Position numbers and translations under genes: made by a program. This document shows, piece by piece, positions 1-7,961 of a stretch of 64,000 nt of DNA. The notes beneath the pieces are model-generated. The model worked only from the letters and a program-made list of their open reading frames with translations, was not told the DNA's origin and did no database searches. The stretch's first letter is position 1. The number at the start of each line of letters is the position of its first letter. The DNA is from Psychrobacillus sp. NEAU-3TGS (GTDB taxonomy: Bacteria; Bacillota; Bacilli; Bacillales_A; Planococcaceae), in NCBI RefSeq assembly GCF_029955155.1, contig NZ_JAPNOZ010000011.1:124001-188000 (forward strand). Reading direction: 5' to 3'.

Positions 1-303
1 TACCAATCCTACAATCTTGCCTAATAAATCATCAGCTGCAGAAGCACCTTCATTTATGCTAGCATTAAATTCATTTTGAGCTTCGTTTGCTTGAGTGATT
101 TCTTGTTCTATCTGGTTAAAGGCAATTTCTGCTTGATTCAGTTCATGTCTTGCCGCCTCAATGCTAGCGGTATCAACTGCATTACTGGACGCATCTTGCA
201 ATGATTCGAAGCTGTTTATCACAATATTCATTGCATTGTTCATTGATTGAAAGGCACTAGACATTCCATCGTGAATTTGTATTGCTGTTCTGATAGTCGC
301 TAT
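1..303 (-). CDS. Phage tail tape measure protein, N-terminal part
   Basis: About 101 residues of the N-terminus are present and the gene runs off the left edge. The text reads as a coiled-coil-prone start (x-ATIRTAIQIHDGMSSAFQ..., many A, E, Q, N) typical of tape-measure proteins, which set tail length and cross the membrane during injection. Its place directly after the tail assembly chaperone is the usual one. The start is odd: a strong AAAGGAGG lies at 313-320, and 8 bases further comes ATA (303-301), not ATG. An in-frame GTG at 312-310 would touch the ribosome-binding site. I infer ATA or a sequencing error; the family call is firmer than the start. Confidence 0.75.
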   Translation of the reverse strand, partial: MATIRTAIQIHDGMSSAFQSMNNAMNIVINSFESLQDASSNAVDTASIEAARHELNQAEIAFNQIEQEITQANEAQNEFNASINEGASAADDLLGKIVGLV

Positions 304-324
304 TTCCCTCACCTCCTTTAGAAC

Positions 325-356
325 AAAATAAAAGCCACTCACATAAGTGAGCGACT
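325..356 (-). terminator. Rho-independent terminator after the DUF4352 gene
   Basis: On the minus strand a 10-bp stem (two G-T pairs) with loop TTAT (333-356) is followed by TTTATTTTG. It separates the 188-residue cargo gene from the tape measure gene, as expected for a self-contained insert. Confidence 0.7.
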
Positions 357-367
357 TTCTTTAACAT

Positions 368-934
368 TTAATTTAAATTTATTAATCCTGATTTAGATCC
401 CCAATTACCTAACTTCACTTGTAAGTCTAATCCAGTTAACCCGCTCGGAACTTCAAATACTATATTTCCTGTAAGTGATAGGCCAGGGTTGATGCCCTCA
501 TAAACAAAATATTTATCGTCCGCTACTAAGATTCTAGACGGTGAGTATTTTGCATCATTTTCAGCAATGAGTTTGAAGAACGAAGAATCTGTCTGAATCA
601 TTTCGACGTCATCATTTTTCACTGTAACATTTACAATTAAAAATACAGCCCCCTCTGCTTCAGGAGAATATTTAAACATACCATTACCAGCTGTTATTTG
701 TTTAGTTTCTTCTATCGAGTTAACTTTAAAAACTACTTTTCCTACAGATAAATCATCACCGATGCTAATATTCTTAACTTCTGCAGTTGTCTCGATATTT
801 TCCGCAAATTTTTCTTTTTCAGAGCTATCACCATTTTTATTTTGAGAGTCATCACCTAGCAGTGCGCCAATTATTATTAGTAATATGAATAGCACTATTA
901 TTCCAAGACAACCAATTTTAAAAAACTTTTTCAC
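368..934 (-). CDS. Membrane-anchored DUF4352-like extracellular protein (phage cargo)
   Basis: 188 residues. Residues 1-28 form a signal anchor or signal peptide (MKKFFKIGCLGIIVLF...), then a short charged linker rich in D, N, S, E, K, then from about residue 50 a beta-rich domain that resembles DUF4352 (immunoglobulin-like, MPT63-like fold). Phage and plasmid copies of this fold are secreted or surface-tethered; the ligand is not known. The gene sits between the tail chaperone and the tape measure, where phages normally have nothing, and has its own terminator, so I infer a lysogen-expressed moron, perhaps for surface modification or superinfection exclusion. Function is not established. Confidence 0.6.
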   Translation of the reverse strand: MKKFFKIGCLGIIVLFILLIIIGALLGDDSQNKNGDSSEKEKFAENIETTAEVKNISIGDDLSVGKVVFKVNSIEETKQITAGNGMFKYSPEAEGAVFLIVNVTVKNDDVEMIQTDSSFFKLIAENDAKYSPSRILVADDKYFVYEGINPGLSLTGNIVFEVPSGLTGLDLQVKLGNWGSKSGLINLN

Positions 935-998
935 GGAATTCCCCCTCTATTACTTTTATACGATTAGCATACATCAGAGAGGGTAAATATTACCACAA

Positions 999-1202
999 CT
1001 ATTTCTTTCCTCTTCCTTTTCCTTTTCGTTTCGTTTCTTTCTCTTGCTTCTTATCATTTTCCATCTTTAGTTGAACCGCAGCTATGACAAAGGCTTTTTC
1101 GTATTTTGGAAGTGAGTCGAATTCAGACGGCCACTTATGGAGCTTATGCAAGCAATAGTAAGCTACATTTGCTTCATAGTCACCGTCTTCAATTAGTTTT
1201 TT
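999..1202 (-). CDS. -1 frame extension of the tail assembly chaperone (gpGT-like)
   Basis: After the in-frame stop of the chaperone gene, the -1 frame stays open for 65 codons, from the slip site (A AAA AAC at 1202-1196) to TAG at 1001-999. It encodes LIEDGDYEANVAYYCLHKLH..., ending in a very basic tail (KETKRKGKGRGKK). The product would be 207 residues when fused to the 142-residue upstream part. This matches the lambda gpG/gpGT arrangement, where the minor fusion binds the tape measure. There is no start codon or ribosome-binding site that would make it a separate gene. Confidence 0.75.
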   Translation of the reverse strand, partial: KKLIEDGDYEANVAYYCLHKLHKWPSEFDSLPKYEKAFVIAAVQLKMENDKKQEKETKRKGKGRGKK

Positions 1203-1621
1203 GCTTCTTCTACTGTTTCTTCCATCCCTACATCAAAGGCATTCACTGCTTGTACAATCTTCAGATATTCAGCATATTCCCCAGGTAATAGCATGGTTTT
1301 GAGTAATGCTTCTGCACCCATTACACCATATGATTTTTGTAGTTCTGCATCATGTAGATTAGGAAAAATCGTACATTTCACTGCGAGTGACGCTGAATAT
1401 GCATCAAAGTCGGTTACTGGTTGAAACAAATTCTTTTTACCTGGCACTGGCATACGCTTTGTATGGCTTTTTCGTAATGCTTCATCCTCAACTGAATCAA
1501 TAGCCCCAACTTCCCACTTAATTGGTTTCTTATTTTCATCGATGAAACGTTTAGATACTACATGTTTTTCTACTTCTGATTTTAATGCGTTTTGAGCTAA
1601 AAATGCGGTTAAGTTACTCAT
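1193..1621 (-). CDS. XkdN-like tail assembly chaperone
   Basis: 142 residues, resembling the PBSX XkdN family of tail assembly chaperones, which coat the tape measure before tube polymerisation and are absent from virions. It follows the tube protein region, as in PBSX. The last codons GCA AAA AAC TAA form a classic slippery heptamer just before the stop, so a fraction of ribosomes should read on into the -1 frame. Start ATG at 1621 is followed by MSNLTAFLAQNAL. Confidence 0.8.
   Translation of the reverse strand: MSNLTAFLAQNALKSEVEKHVVSKRFIDENKKPIKWEVGAIDSVEDEALRKSHTKRMPVPGKKNLFQPVTDFDAYSASLAVKCTIFPNLHDAELQKSYGVMGAEALLKTMLLPGEYAEYLKIVQAVNAFDVGMEETVEEAKN
1196..1202 (-). promoter_or_regulatory. 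Slippery heptamer A AAA AAC for -1 ribosomal frameshift
   Basis: The heptamer lies in the right register (GCA AAA AAC), immediately before TAA. Both tRNAs can re-pair after a one-base slip. Programmed frameshifts at this exact spot between chaperone G and GT forms are conserved in many long-tailed phages. I did not resolve a downstream pseudoknot. Confidence 0.75.
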
Positions 1622-1624
1622 TAT

Positions 1625-1858
1625 TTATTCCCCTATCATGATTGTGTTTGATGTTTTTTGTAATGTTATAACTTCGTGAGGGTTTAGACTAATTTCAATT
1701 TTCACGTCGCTAGTTAATTCCGTTACATCACTAGCCAAAACCGAAGCGTTATTTACTAAATGTTTACCGATTTCTTCGTATAAAGTCGTGAAATGTTCTG
1801 ATGGTGTCTTTCCCTTCGGTACTGCTGTGACTAGAACTTTCCTAACTTCTAGTGGCAT
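1625..1858 (-). CDS. Small phage tail-region protein, unknown
   Basis: 77 residues from ATG 1858 (MPLEVRKVLVTAVPKGKTP...), between tube and chaperone genes. I do not recognise a domain. A longer reading frame extends back into the tube gene, but ATG 1858 has a purine-rich leader (GGAAGGGTG) and avoids overlapping a gene and a hairpin, so I prefer it. Four bases separate it from the chaperone start, so the two are likely translated together. Confidence 0.55.
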   Translation of the reverse strand: MPLEVRKVLVTAVPKGKTPSEHFTTLYEEIGKHLVNNASVLASDVTELTSDVKIEISLNPHEVITLQKTSNTIMIGE

Positions 1859-1880
1859 ATCAATACACCCTTCCATAATA

Positions 1881-1900
1881 AAAAGCCCACCGAAGTGGAC
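1881..1900 (-). terminator. Weak terminator after the tail tube gene
   Basis: On the minus strand GTCCAC-TTCG-GTGGGC is followed by TTTTTATT. A 6-bp stem with a UUCG loop right after the abundant tube protein gene suggests partial termination, lowering transcription of the chaperone and tape-measure genes. Confidence 0.6.
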
Positions 1901-1908
1901 TCTTGATT

Positions 1909-2418
1909 TTAAAGCATAGCTCCAAGAATAGAGAATTTTTCTGGCATTTCCCAATCCTCAAAAGTGAAGCTGATTTCATCTTCTAAGTAGTCCGCGTCTG
2001 CATCTAATAAAGCCAATTTACCTCCATCTAGATTACAATCTATCAAGATAGTTGTTTGACGCCCGACAGAAGAAGATTTATCTTCATTCGTTACCTGCAT
2101 ATCAAAATAAATATCTTCTCCAGTTTCTTTATAACGATAAAGAATTTCTCGGAAGATAGACGTATTGAAGTGAAAAGTTGCGCTAGCTTCATACTCAGCA
2201 CCTGTGGCTTTATTTCCTTTCGAAATTTTACCTAGGATAGGCACTTTCGTTTTTGTTTTTGTCATATCTGCGTCAATATTAATTGCCTGCGCAAATTTGT
2301 AACGATTTCCTTCAATAGTTACGTAACATTCTCCTTGCCCGCCATGAATAGCGTCTCTAGCATGCATCGTGTTATCCGCAAAGTATTGAAGATTTAGTTT
2401 TAATAATTTCTCTTTCAC
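1909..2418 (-). CDS. XkdM-like contractile tail tube protein
   Basis: 169 residues, resembling XkdM of PBSX, which forms the inner tube (core) of contractile tails. It begins MKEKLLKLNLQYFADNTMHA and contains the segment DMTKTKTKVPILGK typical of the family, followed by YEASATFHFNTS. It lies directly after the sheath gene (13-base gap), the standard sheath-tube pair. Confidence 0.85.
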   Translation of the reverse strand: MKEKLLKLNLQYFADNTMHARDAIHGGQGECYVTIEGNRYKFAQAINIDADMTKTKTKVPILGKISKGNKATGAEYEASATFHFNTSIFREILYRYKETGEDIYFDMQVTNEDKSSSVGRQTTILIDCNLDGGKLALLDADADYLEDEISFTFEDWEMPEKFSILGAML

Positions 2419-2430
2419 AGATATCCCTCC

Positions 2431-3756
2431 TTATGCTACTTCTGTCGTGATATAAAGTTGAGACATGGCAACTGTAGCTTGTACTCTTTCAAAAAGTACT
2501 ACAGACTTCTTCGTATTTCCTTGCTCAACAGTTAAAACATCTTTATCGTAATTTTCAATCGCTCGAATTCTTTGCATCTCTAATCGATGTGCAACAATGT
2601 CTTTCCATAAAGTAATGCGCCCTGCCGGATCATTTGGAACTTCTCCAAGATAACGCGTATTAAATAAATGAGCTGTATCAATTGCAATTTGATCTAACAC
2701 TCGTATTACTTGATTCATGCTAAAATCTTCGTTTTTATCAGGAGTGAAAGACGTAAAGGTGTTCACATCCTCCAATACTCGTACTTCTGCACCTACCTTG
2801 TGGAATACATATTTGCCGCCTTTTAATAATGAAGTAAGCTGAGGCTGTGTCTTTGTTTCTGACATATCAAGCGTATGTTCACCATCATATTTTTTGTTTG
2901 TATTCGACTTATTCACCGCAACGCCTGCCTGGGCACCTGCAGTCCAATAAACCGCGCCGAAGATTTCTTCCCCTTCTCCAATAGCGTCATTTTGTACATC
3001 GATTACACCTTCATGGTCCGCTGCACCTAACTTGTGGCCAACCAGTTGGAACTTACCACCTACCTGATCACGAATACGTTTTGTATACTCTATATAAAGT
3101 GATTTAATTGTTTGATCATCAGAGAGACAACCAAGCGTATTGAAACCATAAGCTTCTAAATCATCCAATGCAGTTTGATGGGCGCCACCGTTCGTTAAAG
3201 CCGTTGCTCCGTTTAATCCACCAGTTAAAGGTGTGCCGGCTGTTGCGGATAACGATGCTCCTGTTTTAAATGCCACAAAATCATTTGCAACTAGATCAGC
3301 AGCAGAAGAGACTGTTTGCTCATCCACTAATGTATTTTCGATTAGTGTTTGTACATCGAAATTAGTAGGCTCGTCCACATTAGGTTGGATGATAATCTTG
3401 ATATCGTTCCCTCTAACTCCTTTATATAACGCTTTTGCATAGTCATTTTCAGCAGCAGTACCACCTATATTCAACTTTGCGAAATAAACAGTAATCGCAT
3501 TTTTAAAAATGTCTCGAATACCTTTTAATTTTGGATGGGTGTAGTCATAACCAAAAATCTTACGAGAATTCTTTTGTAAATCTTCTTGGGTAACAGGAAA
3601 CACGCCTTCATCTACTCCCCAGTCAAGCGCAATGGGTAGAGCTGAATAACCTCGATCAGATAGATTAACGAATGCTCGAGCTGCTGAAATAAAGTTGTGA
3701 TACGTACCCGGCAATACTTTATTTTGCGTTAAAAATGTACCTCCACCTAAAGCCAT
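2431..3756 (-). CDS. XkdK-like tail sheath protein
   Basis: 441 residues, the usual size for the contractile sheath (XkdK/gp18 family). The sheath surrounds the tube and contracts to drive it through the host envelope. The N-terminal GGGTFLTQNKVLPGTY motif and the C-terminal tail-sheath domain with FVFHKVG-type and ITTEVA end support this. It overlaps the upstream 79-residue gene by one base. Its presence makes this a myovirus-type prophage. Confidence 0.88.
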   Translation of the reverse strand: MALGGGTFLTQNKVLPGTYHNFISAARAFVNLSDRGYSALPIALDWGVDEGVFPVTQEDLQKNSRKIFGYDYTHPKLKGIRDIFKNAITVYFAKLNIGGTAAENDYAKALYKGVRGNDIKIIIQPNVDEPTNFDVQTLIENTLVDEQTVSSAADLVANDFVAFKTGASLSATAGTPLTGGLNGATALTNGGAHQTALDDLEAYGFNTLGCLSDDQTIKSLYIEYTKRIRDQVGGKFQLVGHKLGAADHEGVIDVQNDAIGEGEEIFGAVYWTAGAQAGVAVNKSNTNKKYDGEHTLDMSETKTQPQLTSLLKGGKYVFHKVGAEVRVLEDVNTFTSFTPDKNEDFSMNQVIRVLDQIAIDTAHLFNTRYLGEVPNDPAGRITLWKDIVAHRLEMQRIRAIENYDKDVLTVEQGNTKKSVVLFERVQATVAMSQLYITTEVA

Positions 3757-3995
3757 TATTCTTCCACCTTCCCTTCCAGAAATTCTCTTAACTTTTGATC
3801 AACCTCATTGAATGTGTAGGACTTACCTTCTTCCAGAAGGACATTCAAGGCGTCTTGTCGATGCGAATACTTTTTACTGGTAACGAGTTGTTGTTTTGTA
3901 AACTTAAACGTTGCTACTTCATTTGATTGTTGATTAGCAAAATCGTAGTTAGACTCCTCAAAAGGTTGATCAACCTTTTTACGTTTGACGTCCAT
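3756..3995 (-). CDS. Small phage tail-region protein, unknown
   Basis: 79 residues, highly charged (K, E, Q), no membrane segment. Between the tail terminator and sheath genes and overlapping the sheath start. The C-terminal half (HRQDALNVLLEEGKSYTFNEVDQ) looks helical. Homologues in this position are usually hypothetical; I cannot assign a function. Confidence 0.65.
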   Translation of the reverse strand: MDVKRKKVDQPFEESNYDFANQQSNEVATFKFTKQQLVTSKKYSHRQDALNVLLEEGKSYTFNEVDQKLREFLEGKVEE

Positions 3996-3999
3996 ATTT

Positions 4000-4431
4000 T
4001 CACTCCTTTGTATCGCTAGGTATTTGTAATTCTCCCATTACAGGTATTGGGTCTGTCATTTTATAAACATGGAAATTGTAATGAACAAAAAAGTGAAGCA
4101 CGCCATCTACTACTTCACCTTTCATTTTCGTACCGCGTAATAAATCCCCGTTTAATAGTTTGATATACTCCATTTCGTTCATAAGTTTATCTAAGGTGCT
4201 ATAGGCATCCATATTGCCACGACCGAAATAATGAATATCAAAAGGAAGTGTTTCGTGATACCTATTTCCGATTACCTGATTTTTGTCCGAACTTAATAAA
4301 GCAATAAAAAAAGCAGGCTCTTGAAAGCCTTGCTCAATAGATTCAGTATAGATTTCGTAAGATTCCCCAAAGGTCTCATATAATTTAATAGAAATAGCGG
4401 TTATTACGTCATTAATCTCCACCAAAAACAC
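4000..4431 (-). CDS. Phage tail terminator (DUF6838-like)
   Basis: 143 residues. The start MFLVEINDVITAISIKLYETFGE and the FDIHYFGRG segment resemble DUF6838 proteins, placed by position as tail terminators that cap the tail tube and join it to the head. It lies between the HK97 gp10-like protein and the sheath module, the expected order. Its start overlaps the previous gene by 20 bases. Confidence 0.7.
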   Translation of the reverse strand: MFLVEINDVITAISIKLYETFGESYEIYTESIEQGFQEPAFFIALLSSDKNQVIGNRYHETLPFDIHYFGRGNMDAYSTLDKLMNEMEYIKLLNGDLLRGTKMKGEVVDGVLHFFVHYNFHVYKMTDPIPVMGELQIPSDTKE

Positions 4432-4882
4432 CGCCTAGGAACTTCGTTAATTTATTTTCTAAGATTTTAGGAGCTTGAGCTTCTAATTCTTGCTCCGAGA
4501 TAGTGAGCATGAATCGGCCATTTACCCATCCTGCATGATTAGCTGTTCTGTGCCCGAATTCCACGTAAGAGGCATAGTTTACAGGGTTGATAATTTCCAC
4601 TTCATAAACGTTTCCTGTTTTCCTTATACTCAAGGATTCAGCATAAGCTGTGACGTTTGTTTTTCCACTGTTCTGGGCATCTGCGTTCGTTGCCGCTGTC
4701 CACCCTCTTCTTAATACGCCATCATCTACTGGAGTACGCCTAATAACTTTAGATAGTAAACGTGCAGCCAATTCTTTTGCAGCTTGCTCACAAAACTTTT
4801 CGAAATCAACTTGTGCTAATTTCTCCATCTTCTTTTGCATTCGTTTCAATTGTCGAAAGTCAGCACTGCCCCACTTAGCCAT
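4412..4882 (-). CDS. HK97 gp10-like tail completion protein
   Basis: 156 residues. It has the family pattern: a basic helical N-terminus (RQLKRMQKKMEKLAQ), then RTPVDDGVLRRGW, then a beta-rich part with NPVNYASYVEFGHRT. HK97 gp10 family members finish the head-proximal end of the tail. It shares one base with the upstream head-closure gene and overlaps the downstream terminator gene, so the three are co-translated. Confidence 0.85.
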   Translation of the reverse strand: MAKWGSADFRQLKRMQKKMEKLAQVDFEKFCEQAAKELAARLLSKVIRRTPVDDGVLRRGWTAATNADAQNSGKTNVTAYAESLSIRKTGNVYEVEIINPVNYASYVEFGHRTANHAGWVNGRFMLTISEQELEAQAPKILENKLTKFLGGVFGGD

Positions 4883-5241
4883 TAGGCATACTCCTTAAAT
4901 AACTCAAGGCGTATCTCCTGATGGTTAGTATATAAAGCAGGCTCACCACTTTGCTGAAATGCTGTAGTTTTTCCGTGTTGTGTAACAATGATTTTGGAAC
5001 CGGGATTAACAACTATCTCAGGAGCAATAAACAGTTTAATAGATTGAGCAATAATGGCAGGCCCATTAGTTTGATTTGCGGATGCAATTTTCTCGTATGA
5101 CAACCTACATTTTTGATTTTCTAGAACGATGACTTCTTTTTTTGACGTAATATGAGTGTTAGGATCTTTTACACTCTTAAATTCTTCGATAGTGCAATTA
5201 CCTTGATATAAGCTTTCAATAGCTTTTCTAACGGCATTCAA
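4882..5241 (-). CDS. Phage head closure protein
   Basis: 119 residues, resembling SPP1 gp16-type / minor capsid head-closure proteins that plug the connector after packaging. Features: N-terminal helix with CTIEEFKSVKD, central beta strands and a C-terminal EIRLELFKEYA. Position between the adaptor (gp15-like) and tail completion genes agrees. Confidence 0.75.
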   Translation of the reverse strand: MNAVRKAIESLYQGNCTIEEFKSVKDPNTHITSKKEVIVLENQKCRLSYEKIASANQTNGPAIIAQSIKLFIAPEIVVNPGSKIIVTQHGKTTAFQQSGEPALYTNHQEIRLELFKEYA

Positions 5242-5242
5242 T

Positions 5243-5593
5243 CTACCACCTCAATTTCCTAAAACGGTTCATCTGGCTCTGATAATTGAAGAGAAGTGCT
5301 TCCATATGAGCTTCTCGTGAACTGGCACGAGTTGCTTCATATGTAACTTGCACATCCCCCTCTTTGATAGATTTAATATCACCAGGGCTATCCGTATCAT
5401 TACGTTTCGCTTCTCCTGTAATTAAATCAATCACCATATTGGCATGCGTAAATACAAGCTCTTTTGGGATATCCAAACGATTGCAGTAAGTGAGGATGGA
5501 TTGCCCCACCTCTGCAACGTCCATTGCTAAAGCCGTATCATCTGGAAGTAAATCAACAGGTAATTTTGCTTTGACGATATCAAATACATCCAC
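5243..5593 (-). CDS. Head-tail connector adaptor (gp15/gp6-like)
   Basis: About 116 residues, helical, following the capsid region: the usual place of the adaptor ring that binds the portal. I place the start at GTG 5593 (VDVFDIVKAKLPVDLL), because AAAGGTGA lies 5 bases upstream; a TTG at 5617 is possible but has no ribosome-binding site. The start overlaps the stop of the 57-residue gene upstream, so translation is probably coupled. Confidence 0.65.
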   Translation of the reverse strand: MDVFDIVKAKLPVDLLPDDTALAMDVAEVGQSILTYCNRLDIPKELVFTHANMVIDLITGEAKRNDTDSPGDIKSIKEGDVQVTYEATRASSREAHMEALLFNYQSQMNRFRKLRW

Positions 5594-5594
5594 A

Positions 5595-5768
5595 TCAATC
5601 ACCTTTACTTTCGACAATACCTGCGCTTAGTAAATCCTCGTATTCTTTCTCCGAAACTTCTAAACTCTCACCTTTTCGGTAAGGCTGACTTCCGTATTTC
5701 ACGTTGACGGAAAATGTAACGCTTTTCTTTTTAGCGGTTCTAGTAGTCTCTTTCTTTTCAGTAGCCAA
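5595..5768 (-). CDS. Small capsid-region protein, TTG start
   Basis: 57 residues from TTG 5768, with AAGGAGG nine bases upstream. The N-terminus is basic and Thr/Lys-rich (ATEKKETTRTAKKKS), then a short beta domain (FSVNVKYGSQPYRKGE) and an acidic helix. It resembles the small proteins encoded between major capsid and connector genes in Gram-positive phages, sometimes described as Ig- or Rho-N-like; I leave the function open. Confidence 0.6.
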   Translation of the reverse strand: MATEKKETTRTAKKKSVTFSVNVKYGSQPYRKGESLEVSEKEYEDLLSAGIVESKGD

Positions 5769-5803
5769 GATTAATAGCCTCCTTCCCTGACATTTAGAAT
5801 CAG

Positions 5804-6847
5804 TTAGTTAACTTTAGCTGCAAAGATGTTATCGAGTGTTTCGAACGATGGTAAAACAATTTCAGATACGATCGTTTCAACGTTAACTGGATGTGGTTCT
5901 TTAATCGTTGCAATTGCTACACCTGTGTTTACGATAGATACATCCGCAACTGATTGACCAGTCAAAAGATCCGATTCTTCAGGAGTTGTCCCATAGAATG
6001 TATTTCCTAAATTCCCTTCTGGAATCAAAGTGAAGTAATCATCTGGGTAGAAGTTTTGCAATGCGCCACTTTCATCACGGTATTTTTTGTTATAAATCGC
6101 TACAGATAAACCAAATTTAGTTTGCAGATACTGTTTCAATAAAGCATCAGTCATAATCACATTTTGTCCGCCAAGTGGATTCATATCTAAAAGAATACTC
6201 TTGTGCTTCATTAGGTAGCCCCATGTTTTTCGAGTTGTAATTGCTTTAGTTGGGCGAGAACCTGTATTATCTTCAACTGTATCCTGCCATCTCATGATAT
6301 CTTGGATAGGAGTTGAATCTGCAGCACTCCACTCAGCTCCTCCAGCTAAAGTTTCTTGATGATCACCTTGCATTTTATAGTTGTAATCAAGATTTTGACG
6401 ATTAGCTGTAATAGAGATTTTACCTTTTGAAAGCAATTGCATGATCATACGCTCCGGCTGTACATTAGCCCCGTTTACTAGATTAGTAACATCATCGTAA
6501 ATATTAGCAATTACTGTACGAGTCATCTCATCTAAATTAGAAGCAAGTAAGCGATTCAACTCTTGACGGTCTTTCTCTCCAATGCGCATTGCTTCTCGGA
6601 AGAAAGGCATTTCTGTTTGCACCTTACTGAATCCAATACGGTCGCGAACATTCGCCTTTGCATCGAATGCAGAAGGTTCAAGGGCTACAGGCAATCCTTT
6701 TGACCCTTTGATCCAAGATAGGTCCAGTCCCAACTGTTTCTTAGCAGGGAATAGCGTTGCTCCTAAATACGGGATCGAATTAGAAGGGTTGTTTTGGTAA
6801 TACGTTGCAATGTTTTGTGCATTTACTAAATCATAAATTGTTGGCAT
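5804..6847 (-). CDS. Major capsid protein, E family
   Basis: 347 residues, resembling the Phage_cap_E family (lambda gpE type), which forms the icosahedral shell. It starts MPTIYDLVNAQNIATYY, has IPYLGATLFPAKKQLGLDL near residue 25, and KAITTRKTWGYLM centrally. The gene follows the decoration protein and scaffold genes, in the lambda-like order scaffold, D-like, E-like. Confidence 0.88.
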   Translation of the reverse strand: MPTIYDLVNAQNIATYYQNNPSNSIPYLGATLFPAKKQLGLDLSWIKGSKGLPVALEPSAFDAKANVRDRIGFSKVQTEMPFFREAMRIGEKDRQELNRLLASNLDEMTRTVIANIYDDVTNLVNGANVQPERMIMQLLSKGKISITANRQNLDYNYKMQGDHQETLAGGAEWSAADSTPIQDIMRWQDTVEDNTGSRPTKAITTRKTWGYLMKHKSILLDMNPLGGQNVIMTDALLKQYLQTKFGLSVAIYNKKYRDESGALQNFYPDDYFTLIPEGNLGNTFYGTTPEESDLLTGQSVADVSIVNTGVAIATIKEPHPVNVETIVSEIVLPSFETLDNIFAAKVN

Positions 6848-6862
6848 TTAATTCATCCTCTC

Positions 6863-7222
6863 TTATTTCAAAAATGTGATTTGTTTTAGTGCTGTGATTG
6901 CTTCTGCTGTTGGTGCTTCCGGAAGCTTGTCTAGTGCAATGAAACCATGGATCAGTGCTGCACCAGATGCAGGACCATAAGTGACATCCGTATCATTGAA
7001 AAGAACGCCTTCAGCGCCTGCACCATTTGTTTTAACTGCATGCACAGTTTCGCTTGCTAGGAACCCTCCACCTAAAATAGTGCCAGCAGGAACGATTTTT
7101 TTGCCTTCCCCATTAGCTACAACACCTTCATCTGAAACAGTAATCGCTAGATTCACATAGTGATCTGGAAACTTTAAGATTTCTTTTTTATTCGTATAAG
7201 TTGTTTCTACAAATTTACTCAT
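6863..7222 (-). CDS. Head decoration protein (lambda D-like)
   Basis: 119 residues with the small beta-rich composition and AGTILGGGFLA, GVLFNDTDVTYGPASGAALIHGFI pattern seen in head-decoration proteins that sit at capsid three-fold axes and stabilise the expanded shell. Placed between scaffold and E-type capsid genes, which fits. AAGGAGG precedes ATG 7222. Confidence 0.75.
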   Translation of the reverse strand: MSKFVETTYTNKKEILKFPDHYVNLAITVSDEGVVANGEGKKIVPAGTILGGGFLASETVHAVKTNGAGAEGVLFNDTDVTYGPASGAALIHGFIALDKLPEAPTAEAITALKQITFLK

Positions 7223-7236
7223 TCATGTTTTCCTCC

Positions 7237-7836
7237 TTAATCAAAATAAGATTTTTGTGCATCTGCTAATTCTTTTGCGCCTTGATTGCTTGTCTCTGCA
7301 AGTTGCTTTCCGTAACTTCCTGCTACCGGATTACCATCCTTGTCTTTCTCAACGGGAGTTACTGGGATAACCCCTTTTAACGTTTGAGTCGTTTCTGGGA
7401 CAAACAAAAAAGGCTTCGATTCTTGCAGTGTTTTTAACTGCTCATCTAAACCTTTGGTAACCTTGCCTTCTGCATCTAATTCAATTAGCTTTTTATCGAT
7501 TTGACCGATGGCGATATCTGCATCATGTACCTTTCCAGCTAAAGCTAGTTTAATGGCACCGGATAACTGGGTTTCTTTTAATTTGGATTCGTATTCTTGC
7601 TTTGCTGTTGCATTTTCACCTTGCAGTTTTTCGATTTGGACCTGTAACCCCTCTACATCTACTTTTTTCAGTTCTTCCAATTGCTTGTCACGTGAAGCTA
7701 TATCCTTTTCAAGCTGTTTCTTGGCCTCATTTACTTCATCAAAGCGACTTATAGAAATCATTGAACCGAAACCTGTAATTACACTATTTGCTTGCTCTGG
7801 CGTTAAACCTAATGCGATTAATTGTTCTTTTGTCAT
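7237..7836 (-). CDS. Phage scaffolding protein (GP20-like)
   Basis: 199 residues. Residues 30-90 form a coiled coil (EAKKQLEKDIASRDKQLEELKK), the rest is helical and acidic, with conserved-looking AIKLALAGKVHDADIAIGQID. This matches the minor structural protein GP20 / scaffold family, which shapes the procapsid and then leaves. AAGGAGG lies 8 bases before ATG 7836. Confidence 0.8.
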   Translation of the reverse strand: MTKEQLIALGLTPEQANSVITGFGSMISISRFDEVNEAKKQLEKDIASRDKQLEELKKVDVEGLQVQIEKLQGENATAKQEYESKLKETQLSGAIKLALAGKVHDADIAIGQIDKKLIELDAEGKVTKGLDEQLKTLQESKPFLFVPETTQTLKGVIPVTPVEKDKDGNPVAGSYGKQLAETSNQGAKELADAQKSYFD

Positions 7837-7961
7837 CTATCGTTTCCTCCTTCAAATTACGCTTTTTAACGTGGGTTTCGTCCACGGATTTGTCTTGTTC
7901 TTTTACGTCTACAATACCAAAAAGACGGATGCTATTTAACGAATAGCTCCGAGATATTGGA

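Noticed and set aside
1106-1288. 60-codon plus-strand frame in the tail chaperone region
   Set aside because: Antisense to the chaperone and its -1 extension, no translation signals.
7781-7956. Frame SLNSIRLFGIVDVKEQDK... upstream of the scaffold gene
   Set aside because: It has no standard start (only ATA with AAAGGAAG) and overlaps the scaffold gene by more than 50 bases out of frame.
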